This document shows, piece after piece, positions 21,244 to 33,300 of a DNA stretch of 64,000 nucleotides. The DNA is from Bathelium albidoporum (Eukaryota; Ascomycota; Dothideomycetes; Trypetheliales; Trypetheliaceae). A program made the position numbers and the translations under genes. Numbering within the stretch: the first letter of the stretch is position 1; each line of letters opens with the position of its first letter. The stretch lies in assembly GCA_021031095.1 (NCBI GenBank), contig JAGFVP010000064.1, positions 59,857 to 123,856 on the forward strand, read 5' to 3'. Below the pieces are notes generated by a model, which ran no database searches, was not told the origin of the DNA, and saw only the letters and a program-made list of their open reading frames with translations.

Positions 21244-23734
21244 TTAGACATCACTGAAGATATCCCAAATTCCGTCACCACCACTCCAGTTGGCCTGAGT
21301 GGTAGGAATATTGTCATTGTTTGGCAGCGAATCTAATGGATATGATGACCAAGTAGGTGAAGTGGATTCTGCTTCTGGTTGCACAAAGCAGGGACTTTCA
21401 TAATCTTGATGAGAGCGGACATTCAAGAGATGGTCGAACTCTGCGCGAAGGTTACTAGGTGGAGTCATAAGCTCATCTTGAGCTAAAAGTCTAGTATGGT
21501 CTCTCGTATCTGTAGCTGCCGGTGGCCTTTGACTTATGATCGGGAATGCGTTGTCCACCTCGTCAATCCACGTATATTCAAAAGATCGTTGTGGATTATT
21601 CTGCTCACCACAGACACGGGTATGATGGTCAGACGATATTTGACTCAGCAGCTCTCCCCATCGGGAGGCGAGATTGATGTCGTCTACCACATGTTCTTGC
21701 ATGGCCGTTGCTACGGCATCTACTAGGTCGAGTGATTCCAGACCATTACTAGCTCCGAAGTCAAGTGAAACCGCTTGGAGAAGAAAAAATGCAGCGGTCA
21801 TGATTCTTGAGTACGCGCGAACAGGAATATGTATCGATTGGCATTCTGGAAGAAGCTCATCTATGACCGTCTGGAGGATGATTTGGCTACCACGCACTAC
21901 CTCCTGAAAGAAGTCCTCGTTGCTCTTGTTCAAAGTGGGGATACCAGTTGCTTTGTTCTCGACTATGGCCTGAAGAGCGACACTATTTGAATAGACAAGA
22001 ACGTAACCATACTCCAGCTTCAGCGTGGAACGAATGCTTCCGATAACTAGCGTTTTTTCAGTAAGTCAATACTTCGACACGACAGTGAGCTTACCAAGAG
22101 ACGTTTCAAAATTTTGCTGCAAATCCTGAATGACAGGCTGAAGTTTAAAGAGGATACCGAGATAACGGCAATTTCGAACCAGGCTCTGGGTCTGCTTCTT
22201 TGATTGAAACAAGGTCTCCTTCGTGATTTTTATTAGTGAGCCAAGACCGGTCCATAATGCCATCAGGCTTCCGTCAGTCGATTCGTTCAAGAGAGTTGCA
22301 CCGTGTAGCATCTCAATTGTGGCTGTACAGGTCTAGCCCATAATAGTATTCGAAACGATAGTTGCAGCTTACGGAACCTGTCTGCCTCGTATACTTGAAA
22401 TAACGATAGAAGCTGTTGCAACCATTTTTTCCGTTGAAGCCTATTCGTAGTGGATTTGTTCTGATCATCAGAACTACGGGCATACTCTTCTTGATCATCA
22501 AAGATATCAATCTGGTTGGCCAAGGCTTGGGCCAGGCTGAGTAACGAGGAGCTTAGTCTATCGGAACGCCATGACCATTCCATCCAAAGAGTAGGGTCTA
22601 TTCCGTTGATAATGTTCCCTTTATCCCCTGTCTCTTCGTCATTCATATGCATGATGCTTTCCATTTCATCACCGTATTGAAAATGGAGTAATCGAGGGTG
22701 CCACTCTAGAAGGAGGAGCAAAGCTTCACATGATCCGATTGTCCAGAGCGAAGACCTAACGGATGTATTCCAACCACCTTGGGCCAATGTCAGATGCTTG
22801 ATTGTAGTTTGTAAGGATGACCATAGCCTATCATGGATAAAATATCCGCGTGAGACTGCACCTGGGCCACAAAGTTTCATGTAACGGGAGGAGATGGTCA
22901 AAATGGTCAAGGCAAGTAAAGGTTCTTCTGTGAGAAGACTCTCATCATCAAGAAGAAGGGCATGTGTTAAGACAGGCGTGAGGGGGTTTAAATTCTTACG
23001 AAAATACTCAACGTAAGTCATCGCCTCTTGAGAAGTGAACAGTCCTTCGCGACAGAAACGTAATTTCGACCACGTTTTGAGGGTATTATGATGTGCAGGC
23101 CGACGAGATCCTGAGCTTGTATTTAATGAGACTCCGTCGTTGGCTAATGTTGTTGGTTGAGAGGCCGAGGTTGCGCTACAGGGATTCGTTGACCCAGCGC
23201 GAGCGGCAAGGTAAAGAACGCTTAGTATATCACTTGACGTGTATGTGGAACGACTCGAGAGGACTTCCTGGGGCGTTTGTCCGCCTAGCGTTGCCAGGTT
23301 TGCTCGGGACTGGGAGGATTGCTCTGTACCTTCACGATCTGCTCCTCCGTAGCCGCCCACTGCCCTACCGGAAGATGAGATGGAGGAGCCTGCTAGGTTT
23401 CCATCCCTACGCTCTCGGCGCTTGTTACGCTGAACATATTGGTCTGTGTCGGTGCCAGATGGCAGGGTTCGTTTTCTCGTTAGATTGAACAGGCACTCTT
23501 TGCATTCGTGCCGGCATCTGGCGCAGGGAGGGTCCCGAGGCTGATCCACTGACCCAAGGTCGCATTTGACCTTTTTTTGCCTGCATGAATCACAGGCCTG
23601 ATATCAAGATAATGAGCACAGCACGTATGTCTAAAAGTGCTCGAACTGACCTGATACAATCGGGCATGAAGCACGCTGCTACTGTTGGTTCTGTTGGGAC
23701 CTTCACATCTGGCTGCGGACGACGCCTGAGACAT
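21244..23734 (-). CDS. Zn2Cys6 transcription factor, ARO80-like
   Basis: Four exons (23734-23651, 23597-22373, 22322-22095, 22046-21244) separated by introns of 53, 50 and 48 bp give 779 residues; all phases close. The zinc cluster straddles the first junction and begins at residue 30: ACDSC, RQKKVKCDLG, then PRDPPCARCRHECKEC. The C-x2-C-x6-C-x12-C-x2-C-x6-C spacing and the DLG-x8-DPPCARC loop are the pattern of yeast Aro80, which activates aromatic amino acid catabolism. The middle region, with HALLLDDESLLTEEPLL and a long alpha-helical stretch, fits the fungal regulatory domain. It lies downstream of the GMC oxidoreductase on the same strand. An ARO80-type regulator beside a PAL relic and prenyltransferases suggests control of aromatic precursor use. 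The direct target set is not known. Confidence 0.85.
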
Positions 23735-24249
23735 TGCGACAAATTGGATTGACACACCCTTCCAGATATGTTTCTTTATGATCAGTCCTCTAGCCTGTAT
23801 TCAGCTGGAAGAAGAATTTTCGCCCAGTTTCTAAGGTAAGGCGCTGTCATGTCAGCATGAGGTGGCTGAAGCTAAAAAATAAGGCTTAATTAGGCATTTG
23901 ATGAACGCTCACACATTCGAATGATGCGCAGTAGTACTGCCACAGCTGGCAAATGTGTAAAACATCTCTAACGCCCTCGCAGCATCTGTATGAACAATAT
24001 CAATGACGTTGCTTACCAAAATACTCTTTGCAAGAAGGACAATGTTATCGAAGGTACGTTGCGCAGATCCAATACAATTTTGCTATATAATTTTACCCTA
24101 ATATTACATTTTCTGGCTGACTCAAAAAACCTCACTCTATAATATTCTATGTCCCATGATCCCATCCATACTCTTGTACATTCCTCCGCTTGGTAAGCTT
24201 AGCAATTACTGATATTAGCAAGCATAGCGATTACGAACAATTAGCGAGC
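23735..24249. other. Spacer between GMC gene and ARO80-like regulator
   Basis: This holds the 3' flank of the GMC gene and the promoter of the regulator. It is AT-rich around 24060-24150 and contains no coding frame I can support. Confidence 0.5.
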
Positions 24250-26103
24250 CTAACAGTTGCCAGAAACATCGCACGTAAGCTTCTCAGCCAAAGCGTAGAT
24301 GGTGGACATTGGGTGTCCTGGAGGAAGGAGTGGCATAGCAGACGCGTCAATGACGCGGAGACTGTCAACACCAATAACTCTGCCCTGAGTATCAACCACG
24401 GCGTTTGTGTCATTGGCGCGACCCATGGTGGCGGTAGAGGTACCGTGCCAGATGGTGTTGAAGTTGTTGCGGACAAAATCCTCAATCTGCTCGTCTGTTT
24501 GAACACTCTTGCCGGGGAAGAATTCTTCGCCAACAACCAATGACTGAAGAGCCTTGGTGTTCCAGAAGTCTCGGATACGCTTGAAACCCGCGACAACGAT
24601 ATCGACGTCGGATTGCGCAGTCAACCACTTGGGGTCAATGAGCGGAGCATCATTAGTGTCGTTCGATTTGATGGAGACGGTTCCTCGCGATCGAGGCGCA
24701 ACCAGGGCGAGAGCCATGGAAGCATAGTTGGCGTCGCCTTTGGTCTCGATGGGCAAGCTGATCATGTCACCCAAAAAGGCGCCGCTGGAGAGGAACTCAA
24801 CCTCAGGCCAATCAGCCGGGTAGGCAGCCAATGCAGTCTTGCTCTCTTCGCTCCAATTAGCTCGGAGATTGTCGGGGATCTTCTCCCATCCAAGAACATC
24901 AGTGACCGGGTTGGCGTATAAGCCCTCAGCCTTCGTGTCGAACAATGCAGCCTGCTCTGCAGCGAACTCAGGGTTTTGCAGCGATGTGGCGGTCACAGCA
25001 TTGACTTCATACGCGATATCGAAGAAGACGTGGTCTTGCATGCCCTGACCAACACCTGGCCTGTCGGCAACGACAGGAATGTTCAAAGAGTTCAAAGTCT
25101 CTGCCGGACCAACTCCCGAAACCAGAAGAAGCTGAGGAGTACCAAAGACGCCAGCGCTCAGGATAACTTCCTTGTTCGCGCTGACGGTGTACTGGAAACC
25201 ATCGGTCTCGACAAGAACACCAGTAGCTTTCTTGTTGCTGTCAAAATTGATCTTTTTCGCGACAGCCAAGGGGTACACAATAAGATTTGGGTTTTCAAGA
25301 CCAACACGAAGGAACGAAGTCTCAGAAGAGTCACGAGTCTGGTAGGTAGCATTGATAGTGAAGGTAGCGTAGGAAGACCCGATTAACTTCCCGCTCAAAA
25401 AGCCGTCAATCGTTTCGATACCCATTTGCGGGAACCCTTCGGATGCATAAGTTGCGAAGGCCTGAGCATAGTTCGAGTAGGTTACGGAAAGAGGTCCTTG
25501 CTGGTCACCAGCATCCTCAGCAACGTATACAGGGGTCGAGTTCTTGAATCGGGCATCCATGTTAGGCTCTGTGAAGTTGACACTCTTCTTGAACCACGGA
25601 AGGAAGTTATCCCAAGTGTAGCTGTCATCTCCAACCTGATCGGCCCAGTTTTGATACGATCCCACGGTACCGCGTTGGTAAACCATGAAGTTCCTTGCAG
25701 ACGAACCACCAAGGCATTTACCCCGAGCATAATGAACCGTCTTGTTGAACCTGCCAGCCTGAGGAACGGTGTCGTATCCCCAATCGACCAGAGGTTGGTA
25801 GTCAGTGACGCCCGAGCCAGAGTAGAAACCATCATCACCGGGGAGTGAGCTTAAGTTCCCATTGCCAAGCTCGTAGTAGGTACCAGCCTCGAGGACGGCG
25901 ACAGTACCGGCATTCTGCTCTACCAGTCTCTCCGCGACCGCAAGACCAGCATTGCCACCGCCCACCACAACGTAGTCATAATTGTTGTCATATCCAGGAA
26001 CGCCAAATGATGAACCAATCATTGGTCGAGCTTGGGCAGTAGAGGCAAGGCCTGCGACCAAGGCGGCCTTCACCCAGGAAGACTGAAGACTCTTGGTGGC
26101 CAT
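24250..26103 (-). CDS. Secreted GMC-family FAD oxidoreductase (aryl-alcohol oxidase-like)
   Basis: A single-exon frame of 617 residues starts at the ATG before a signal-peptide-like sequence (hydrophobic core about 12-22, then AQARP). The FAD-binding motif VVGGGNAG spans residues 46-53. The GMC signature GKCLGGSSARNF lies near residue 130. The catalytic pair is H553 (IWHGTST) and H597 (PPGHPMST), the His/His arrangement seen in aryl-alcohol oxidases. Several N-x-S/T sites are present, in line with secretion. The family oxidises alcohols, including aryl and allylic alcohols, to aldehydes while reducing oxygen; in fungal clusters a secreted GMC enzyme can do a last step (patulin synthase is an example). 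It is transcribed away from the second Zn2Cys6 gene. Its link to the prenyltransferase group is by position only. Confidence 0.92.
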   Translation of the reverse strand: MATKSLQSSWVKAALVAGLASTAQARPMIGSSFGVPGYDNNYDYVVVGGGNAGLAVAERLVEQNAGTVAVLEAGTYYELGNGNLSSLPGDDGFYSGSGVTDYQPLVDWGYDTVPQAGRFNKTVHYARGKCLGGSSARNFMVYQRGTVGSYQNWADQVGDDSYTWDNFLPWFKKSVNFTEPNMDARFKNSTPVYVAEDAGDQQGPLSVTYSNYAQAFATYASEGFPQMGIETIDGFLSGKLIGSSYATFTINATYQTRDSSETSFLRVGLENPNLIVYPLAVAKKINFDSNKKATGVLVETDGFQYTVSANKEVILSAGVFGTPQLLLVSGVGPAETLNSLNIPVVADRPGVGQGMQDHVFFDIAYEVNAVTATSLQNPEFAAEQAALFDTKAEGLYANPVTDVLGWEKIPDNLRANWSEESKTALAAYPADWPEVEFLSSGAFLGDMISLPIETKGDANYASMALALVAPRSRGTVSIKSNDTNDAPLIDPKWLTAQSDVDIVVAGFKRIRDFWNTKALQSLVVGEEFFPGKSVQTDEQIEDFVRNNFNTIWHGTSTATMGRANDTNAVVDTQGRVIGVDSLRVIDASAMPLLPPGHPMSTIYALAEKLTCDVSGNC

Positions 26104-28062
26104 GGTGGACTCGGGATCGAAAGCAGCGTCCTCAAAGATTAGATATCAACGATTATGCAAGGCGGAACGGGAACAGAATATGCACGGATTCACCACCACT
26201 GATGCTGCAGCGAAGAGCCGGATGAGCGAAGGAAGCTTGGAGAGAACAGCCTGTCGAGTCTACGAAACTGCCGAGCCGCTGGGCTTTTATAGATGGTTCT
26301 CTTGCCTTTTGTTTCATTTTCCGGGGCGTTCTTGTCGGCCGAGCTTTCAGTGTTGACTCATGATCTCCAGTCAGCCGTTCGCGATTCAGCCGTGCGAGTC
26401 AGTGTCTCCGCAGGAAGTCCACGAGGCTTTGATGGCAGGGATGAACGATTAGCCAGGCGTTGATTAATTTTTTGCCGCAGACGGCTTAAGAATCCTTCGA
26501 GATAGCGAGACGGGATAGGAGCCCCAGGCATGAAAAAGGAAGCAAAGAAAAGAAATGACACGTAGCTGAAGTCTTGGGCGTTTTCATCATTTACGGTTAG
26601 ATCTGGACCTAGAAATTCGACCTACCGTAAATGTCGAGAAGGCAACATGCTACACGAGGGGGTTGAGTTGTTGTCGTCGAAGAACCTTGTGGTGTGTAGC
26701 CTGTCAGACGCAGGCCGTTGCGCGGCTCTGAGCCATAGCAGCCTCGCACATTGTGCAAAAGCAATTCCTTGGGCAGGGAGTGGTCAGCCCGTAATGATTA
26801 TGCCAGACGTTTGAAGGCTCAAGAAGACGTGAGGTTCCTCTACAGTCAGCATGGACCACCTCCATCAGATAAGCGGCCCCCACGTGCGCCTTTGTTCCCG
26901 TTAATCCCGCTCTGCGTCCGACGGTACCGAGCAGCGGAAAACGGGCCGTTGTACGCCCACGAGCTTGGAACGACATCAACTTACGGCTCTTGGGCGAGTG
27001 CCATCAGCATCTCATCGCTGCTGCAGAGAATGTGCTCAGGACCATGGTGGCGATGGACGTCAAAGGCTTGTCGTCCGCCTTGCAATTTTCTACGCGAAGA
27101 TTCGCTGTTATTGGCCCCCGCTTAGTGATCCCAAGGTTCCGATACTTAGCATCTAGCAGGATGGGCGGGGAGGCAAGGCAAGGTAGGTAGGTAGGCAGGT
27201 AGCACCGCGGTAAGCGGTCGGTCAGGTTAGTTGAACTGCCTCCCTCCTGGCCTTCTCGTCCAGCCGAGACTTGGCGAAATGACGTTGCCGAAATTCGTGC
27301 GGCCACGAAGGGCCACCGATGCTGGCTCCCCAGCAGCAGCTCACCTCCAGCCCCAAACCAGGCAGAGGCGGCCGAGCAGTGGCGACGCGTGCGGCTCGAA
27401 GCGGCTGTCAATCTCACCGAAGGAGCGTCTGCTAACGGATGGCGCACAGCTTCCAAACGATCCCATGGCAACATTGCCTTGCAGGGGTCGTTCATCACGT
27501 CTTGCCATTCCCCACAACGCCCTGCGCTCTCCATCACCTACACCTGCAGACGTGATGTAATGGCGCGCCGACCGGGTCGAAGCAGGGCTCTAGTGTTAAT
27601 TCTCAGGGTCCTCGCGCTTAGATCCCGCCGCTACTGAGCAGAGAGCTTCGCGCTGGTCGCGTCTGCCAATTGGTCCCGAGCTTCGGCGATGGAAGAGCGA
27701 TCAATCAACAGCTAGCAGACCTACCCACCACCAAGGACCCGCAGCGCAGCGCAAGCTTTCTGCAGGGCATAGCTAATGCGCTTCTTAGTCCCATCTCAAC
27801 GACTCAGAGGCAGAACTAGAGACTTGACCGCTGGACGCCTCAAAGTGTCAGCAGTTCTCGCGAGCATTGAGCACTGGCAAGCAACATCGTATATTTAGCT
27901 TATAAGACAAGCGACCCTCCCGTGTGTCTGAGGAGTCGACTTGCCGTCATCCCGTTCATTCTGTGCCCTCCCGTAGCGCCACTGACGCGCGCCACTTGCC
28001 TCCGATCCAACATCTGCTTTTCCCGCCCTTCCCCCCGTCTCCCACCCTCCTCCCACCAGGCC
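26104..28062. other. Divergent intergenic region between GMC gene and second regulator
   Basis: No gene recognised. It holds a TATA box for the GMC gene, a TCGGCCGA palindrome at 26335-26342, and a (GGTA)n-like microsatellite at 27181-27200. The frames here are short and rich in rare-looking composition. The last 100 bp upstream of 28063 are pyrimidine-rich, as in fungal promoters. Confidence 0.5.
26284..26291 (-). promoter_or_regulatory. TATA box of the GMC oxidoreductase gene
   Basis: On the minus strand this reads TATAAAAG, a full consensus, 181 bp upstream of the GMC start codon. A canonical TATA box is uncommon in constitutive fungal genes and typical of strongly inducible ones. Confidence 0.5.
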
Positions 28063-30351
28063 ATGTTTACCACTTTCGTCGGCAGGCCGCCTTCGAGAAC
28101 CCTTTCGAGCGCACCCGCGTCTCCGAAGTCTCCGGCTGCCCCGGATTCTCCGGCGCCACCTCGGCCTCGACAAAAGAAACGCAACCAAGTTGCTCGCGCC
28201 TGTGATTGGTGCCGCGTGCATCGCATCAAATGCGACAATGATCATCCGTGTTTCAACTGTAAGAACAGAGGTGGCCAGTGCAGCAATAGTGGCGCCATGA
28301 GGTCAACCACCCTCCCCCATGCCTATCGGGAGATTGAACGCTTGAAGCAAAAAGTCCAGGACCTGGAGGCTGAGCTGGATAAGGAGCGCAAAGCTGACAA
28401 ACCGATTCATCAGCTGCATACACCGCCGAGTTTGCCCCCATCGACACCCGAAGAACAGGACCCTGGGTCTGGCGATCTCGACCTTGGTGACGGTCCATCG
28501 AGGAACTCGTGGGACGGTATCCACATTAGCACCTCTCGTTCGGCTCAGAAGACTTGGTACGGGTCAGCGTCACTGTTCTACTTCATCGGGCGCATCAATA
28601 CTTTCCTTACTTCTGCCCTTCAGCAAAGTCATTCGGCTGATCGATTACTTCCAACCTCGGCAAGAGGTTTGTTTGATGGGCCGATTGGCAGCACTGGGGA
28701 GGAGCAGAGTGGTCGGCTCATTGCTCCGACAGATGACCCAATTAATGCGGGTGATTACCTAAGCCCGACGCAGGAAGAGTATTTCCTTAACCTCTTTTGG
28801 CAATCTTACTACACGTCCTGTCCGATTCTGGATGAGCTCGAGTTCAAGGAGCACTACCAGTCTTTGTGGGCAACGTCAGACAAGGAGCGAAGGCCTTCTG
28901 CACTTGTCGACATCGTCATTGCAGTATGTATGCAATATGGCATGGCTCGATTACCAGGTGCCGGCCGCGGCCTGTCAGTTGCCTCAAGAGCGACCGTGAA
29001 TAGCAATGATGCTACCATCGCCGGCCGCTGGCATTACCAACGCTGTCAGACACTGCTGTCGCGTGAGTCGGAAAGTCCGACTATATCGACTTTGCAGTGT
29101 CACATTCTCTGTTCCATATATTTATCTGCTGGATCTCTTCAGAACATGGCCGATAATGCCATTGGCCTTGCTGTGCGGACGGCTTTTATGCTAGGCTTGC
29201 ATCTTGAGCCCCCTGCGACCATGCCACGGAGAGAGAGAGAAATGCGGAAACGCTTATGGTGGACTTTGTACACGCTGGAGAGTAAAATGAGTATGAAGCT
29301 AGGTCGCCCATTCCGATTGAACAGTTCCAGCACCACGTGTAGCCTACCTGCAGATGACCGCGAGATTGCTCTACTCTCGGGATCCAGCTTTGTGCCACTC
29401 GGAAGAAACGTCACATGGCTGACCTGGAATCTGCATAACACGAAGCTTTTGCTGGCAGCTCGAGCTGCCTACACAGCTTTCTACGATAGGACTCAGAACG
29501 CGTTCAACGTGAGCAATGGTCAACCTATCACAGATCGGCTGGAAGACTGGCTAAGAGGTGTACCTGACGCTCTCAAAACGAAGCGCCAAAATAATGGTGT
29601 CCCCTTCTCTACCGACTTATCCGCCCTTGAAATTGAACAATTTGCGCCACTTTGGGTGCAACGACAGCGGCTGCTTTTGGAACTGATGTATCACAATTTA
29701 TGCACAAATCTATACCGACCTGCAATTTCCTTCACTTCGCCAGCAGCTCAGGATCCTACTGCGATCAACACCGCCATGAGGTGTGCCGCTCACGCCATGG
29801 CATTAACACACATGATGCACCAAGTGCTGTCATCAACACCCATCCTCAAGGGCTGGCATGAAGCTTTCTCATGGCAGTGGAACGCAGCCATGACCCTTGT
29901 CGGCTTTGTACTGGCCTACCCTCAAGGCGCTTCAACGCGGGCGGCCAGGAGTGCCATTGATCTCTCGGTGGCCATTTTCGAGAGCATTGGGGACAGCTTC
30001 GCAGTGGCGGCAAACGCGGCGAACATCATGAGCGAGCTCAGTGCTACAGTCGACTTGCTCATAGAGCAGGGCCAGGGAAAGCAGAGCCTGGTGCCGGTGC
30101 CGAAAAAGGTACCGGAAGAGATGCAGCTGGATCTGAGCTGCGGAGAACCCAGTGACGAAAGCATTATAAATGGCAATTTTGCTGCGCAGCGACCATTGGA
30201 TATGTCACTGAATTTTAACGATACCACGACAGAAATTGCGGGCGTGCTGGCGCAGTCCATCGACATCTTTGCTACGGAGCCATATAACGATTTTGATTGG
30301 ATGAGCATGGGCAGCAACTTACCCTTGGTTGACGGAACTTTGGTTGCGTAG
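28063..30351 (+). CDS. Zn2Cys6 transcription factor with fungal regulatory domain
   Basis: A single frame of 762 residues begins at the ATG in a CCATG context. A Pro/Ser-rich leader precedes the zinc cluster (about residues 48-76): ACDWCRVHRIKC, DNDHPCFNC, NRGGQC, with C-x2-C-x6-C-x5-C-x2-C-x6-C spacing. A coiled-coil dimerisation helix follows directly (YREIERLKQKVQDLEAELDKE). The fungal transcription factor domain runs from about residue 230 to 480, with the usual YFLNLFWQSYY start, CMQYG and a LWWTLYTLESKMSMKLGRPF block. The C-terminal 150 residues are acidic and could activate transcription. Similar proteins are often labelled XlnR-like, but I cannot assign a target. It is head-to-head with the GMC oxidoreductase, so it could regulate that gene or the cluster. 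Confidence 0.88.
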   Translation: MFTTFVGRPPSRTLSSAPASPKSPAAPDSPAPPRPRQKKRNQVARACDWCRVHRIKCDNDHPCFNCKNRGGQCSNSGAMRSTTLPHAYREIERLKQKVQDLEAELDKERKADKPIHQLHTPPSLPPSTPEEQDPGSGDLDLGDGPSRNSWDGIHISTSRSAQKTWYGSASLFYFIGRINTFLTSALQQSHSADRLLPTSARGLFDGPIGSTGEEQSGRLIAPTDDPINAGDYLSPTQEEYFLNLFWQSYYTSCPILDELEFKEHYQSLWATSDKERRPSALVDIVIAVCMQYGMARLPGAGRGLSVASRATVNSNDATIAGRWHYQRCQTLLSRESESPTISTLQCHILCSIYLSAGSLQNMADNAIGLAVRTAFMLGLHLEPPATMPRREREMRKRLWWTLYTLESKMSMKLGRPFRLNSSSTTCSLPADDREIALLSGSSFVPLGRNVTWLTWNLHNTKLLLAARAAYTAFYDRTQNAFNVSNGQPITDRLEDWLRGVPDALKTKRQNNGVPFSTDLSALEIEQFAPLWVQRQRLLLELMYHNLCTNLYRPAISFTSPAAQDPTAINTAMRCAAHAMALTHMMHQVLSSTPILKGWHEAFSWQWNAAMTLVGFVLAYPQGASTRAARSAIDLSVAIFESIGDSFAVAANAANIMSELSATVDLLIEQGQGKQSLVPVPKKVPEEMQLDLSCGEPSDESIINGNFAAQRPLDMSLNFNDTTTEIAGVLAQSIDIFATEPYNDFDWMSMGSNLPLVDGTLVA

Positions 30352-33300
30352 CATAGCTGAGACGTAGAATCTTTCTTAGTTGAAAAGTATTCCGTTGTGC
30401 TCTGCAGCAAGCTCTGTCCACTTCGTATGTTCCAGTTCTTCGGGCTCAGGGCAGGCCTCTCCACCGGCCCTGTTCCTGCTTTGTGGCTCACCCCACGCCC
30501 AGGACATGCAACCTGCCATGCAGCCCCCTTCGCTTCCAACTTTCGCTGTATCCTACGTCCCTTCGTCACACATACTGTTATGCCTATGCATCCCATTCAG
30601 CTCACCACGGATTCTGCGCGTCGCTGTCAGATCCGATGCCAAAATGTCCGCACCCCAGGCTGTGGCACCGTCGGCAACCATTCCTATAGCCCAGCCGCTG
30701 GGTTGACTGCAATGCGGTAAGATTAGTATTCGCGATTCCAATTACCTCCCGCGCTGCCTGAGTCTCCACAAATCCTTCGCACTCATGCTGAAGCCGGTGC
30801 TCTTTGTCATCTCCTTGCCACTGCCGCTCTACCGATGCGATCGCTGCCCCACCGTTGCCAGCGCTGCTCCACCATTGCGATCGATCTCCTCGCTTGGATG
30901 TATGTACGTAAGTCGGCTTTCTTGCTTCGCATCCCTACTCGCCAGGGGAAGTTCCACAAGGCATGACGCCAAGACGTGGCCTCCAGAAGAGATCCAGCTC
31001 TAGAACAGAGGTCGATGTGGAAGGCTGGGTGCAGCGTGCTGCTTCGCGTCCTTTAGTCAGAAACCCTAGAAGCAGTATGGAATGCCCATCCGGATTGGCG
31101 ATTGCTGCGTCATCTCTTTACCGGAAGCTAGGACAGGGATACAGACTTAGTCAGGCTGATGCAGGAACACCAGGACCGGCAGGTTTACCGTTCACTTGGC
31201 CCAGCTTGGAAAAGGGCAGGACACCATCGTGTTTCAGCGCAATTGTGACGCACATTATCATATCTTTTGATAATCAGATATCCCCGTCTCCAACGCCCCA
31301 AGCTCCATGCAAGCCACGGGCTGTCATGGGCAGCACGCCACCACGTGGGTTAGGTGCCGCCAGGGAATCCCCCAGCGCCGGGTCTCGGCGCCAGGCCGAA
31401 GGATCGTGTCTGCTTAGCTGCCGGCAACCTTAGCGGCCCGCCGACGCTGCAGCTGGGAACAGAAGCGGCTAAGCTCGAATGAGGCCTCCATCCTGCAGGA
31501 TGGTCCCGCCGGTTATGATCGCCGATTGGTGGGGCTCTTGCCTACCTTCAGCTCATGGTAATTGTCTTGTTTCTTCTTATTTGCAGGAATGACAAATTGT
31601 GCAAACGAGTGTTTGATCGAACGTTTACTATTCACATATACTGCCAAGATCTTGTTCTATCAAAACCCTAAAGGGGTATGTGCTTGCAGCTAAGACTTCA
31701 GCTCCGATAATCTGATGATCGGTTCAGAGCTGGGACGCCAAGCTCTCAGGAACAGACCTGGTTCATACTTGAATGAACTTCAGCTTCAGTTCTGCGACGG
31801 CGGGTTGCGTAGCCCAGGAAGCAAAAAACAAAAATGCTACCACTGCAGGCGTCCCATTCGGTCCATTGCGCGCAGGTTTCGTAATGCTTAGTCTGTACCA
31901 AAGCTGCAATCTTCGAGCTGTCCGATGACCCACTTCGACCCAATCAGCCTGCCTCCCATGTCATTTGGGCCTTCCATCTTCTTCTTCAGGAACTATTCTT
32001 CAGCCCCACTTTGATATCGAGTTTCCATTCGCATGCGCAGCGATCGGTTTTCTTGACTTCGAAAATCAGGCCAACTGTTCTCTCGATCGCAGATCTGAAA
32101 TGTCGGTGTAAGGTCGGTCTCGAGCCCAGACTTCACGCTTTGCCGCTTCCTCTGTAAGTGAGGCGTGCGACGACTTGCCGCTTGGGATACTTCTCATTCT
32201 GTTCCGATGCGCGCAGCTGATGATGGATCCCTGGTCTCCTGCTATACTTGCAAGCCTGCCACAATAGAACAATGCAATAAAAAACTTGCGCATTTATGTT
32301 CTCAGGTAGGATCCACAGGGAAATGAAGCTTTCCGCCTGATTCTGGCGCTTCAGGCGGCTACACATCCACAAATGTGTTGGTCATCAACTCATTGAAGTC
32401 ATGATCTTGTAGAATCTCTCATCTTAGGAAGGGCATGCCGTCTCTGCGAGTTCAACTGCTGCTCCGTCGATAAGCGCGATCGTGTCAATTAGCTTTGCAG
32501 GTTCGTCAGCTTTGGCATGAGTTTCCGCGTCAGGAGAAGTTGTTACGTTACTACGAGCTTTTCTCACTCGAATTATTGAGAGCCACGACCAAGGTTTCCT
32601 GTCGTCCGGTATCAATGTAAACCATTTCCATGAGCCGTTCTCATTGAGCGTCATCTTCGAGGTTCAAAGAGTCGTTGTCAAGTCTTTCCTTGCCTCTGCC
32701 TTCAGCTTCCCCGTCATTTTTCCCGGATCTGCGTGGAGGTTATGGGATGAGCGTTGCTCAGCCAGAGTACAGTTCAATTTCTTTGCCAGGGTGGGTCGGA
32801 CTCCTGAAGAGAAAGCCGCTCTTTGCTCTTGAACGTCTCAGGTCATTGTTCAGTCGCTATCGTATGTGTCGGCTTGTTCCGGCAGTTCGAACGACGATCC
32901 ATTAGAACAGACTGCTCATACAGCCAAAACTAACACTTTAACAGGCACTCGGACAATTTCACGATACACGATGAGAAACCCCGCGGGAATTCTTCACGAG
33001 CAGACATGCTAATAGAAAAGCATCGGTGTCAAAAGCTATCTCAGATCCAGCTGCTGAATGACATTGAGCCACCACCAAAGTGCGAAAAGACAAGATGCTG
33101 GGTCTGACACATAGATAAACGAGATCCCCGGCAAGACCCGGTAACCGGTCGCGTGGTCTCAGAGTGCTGGGACACACAGCAGGACGGCACTAAATATTTC
33201 CTGGATACAGCGTCGGCGACCCCGATGGTCTCCTTAGACCCAAGGGTCCAACTCGAGCCTCAGAAGGTCCAAGAGTAAGGTTGTCCGAAGAAGCGGTGTA

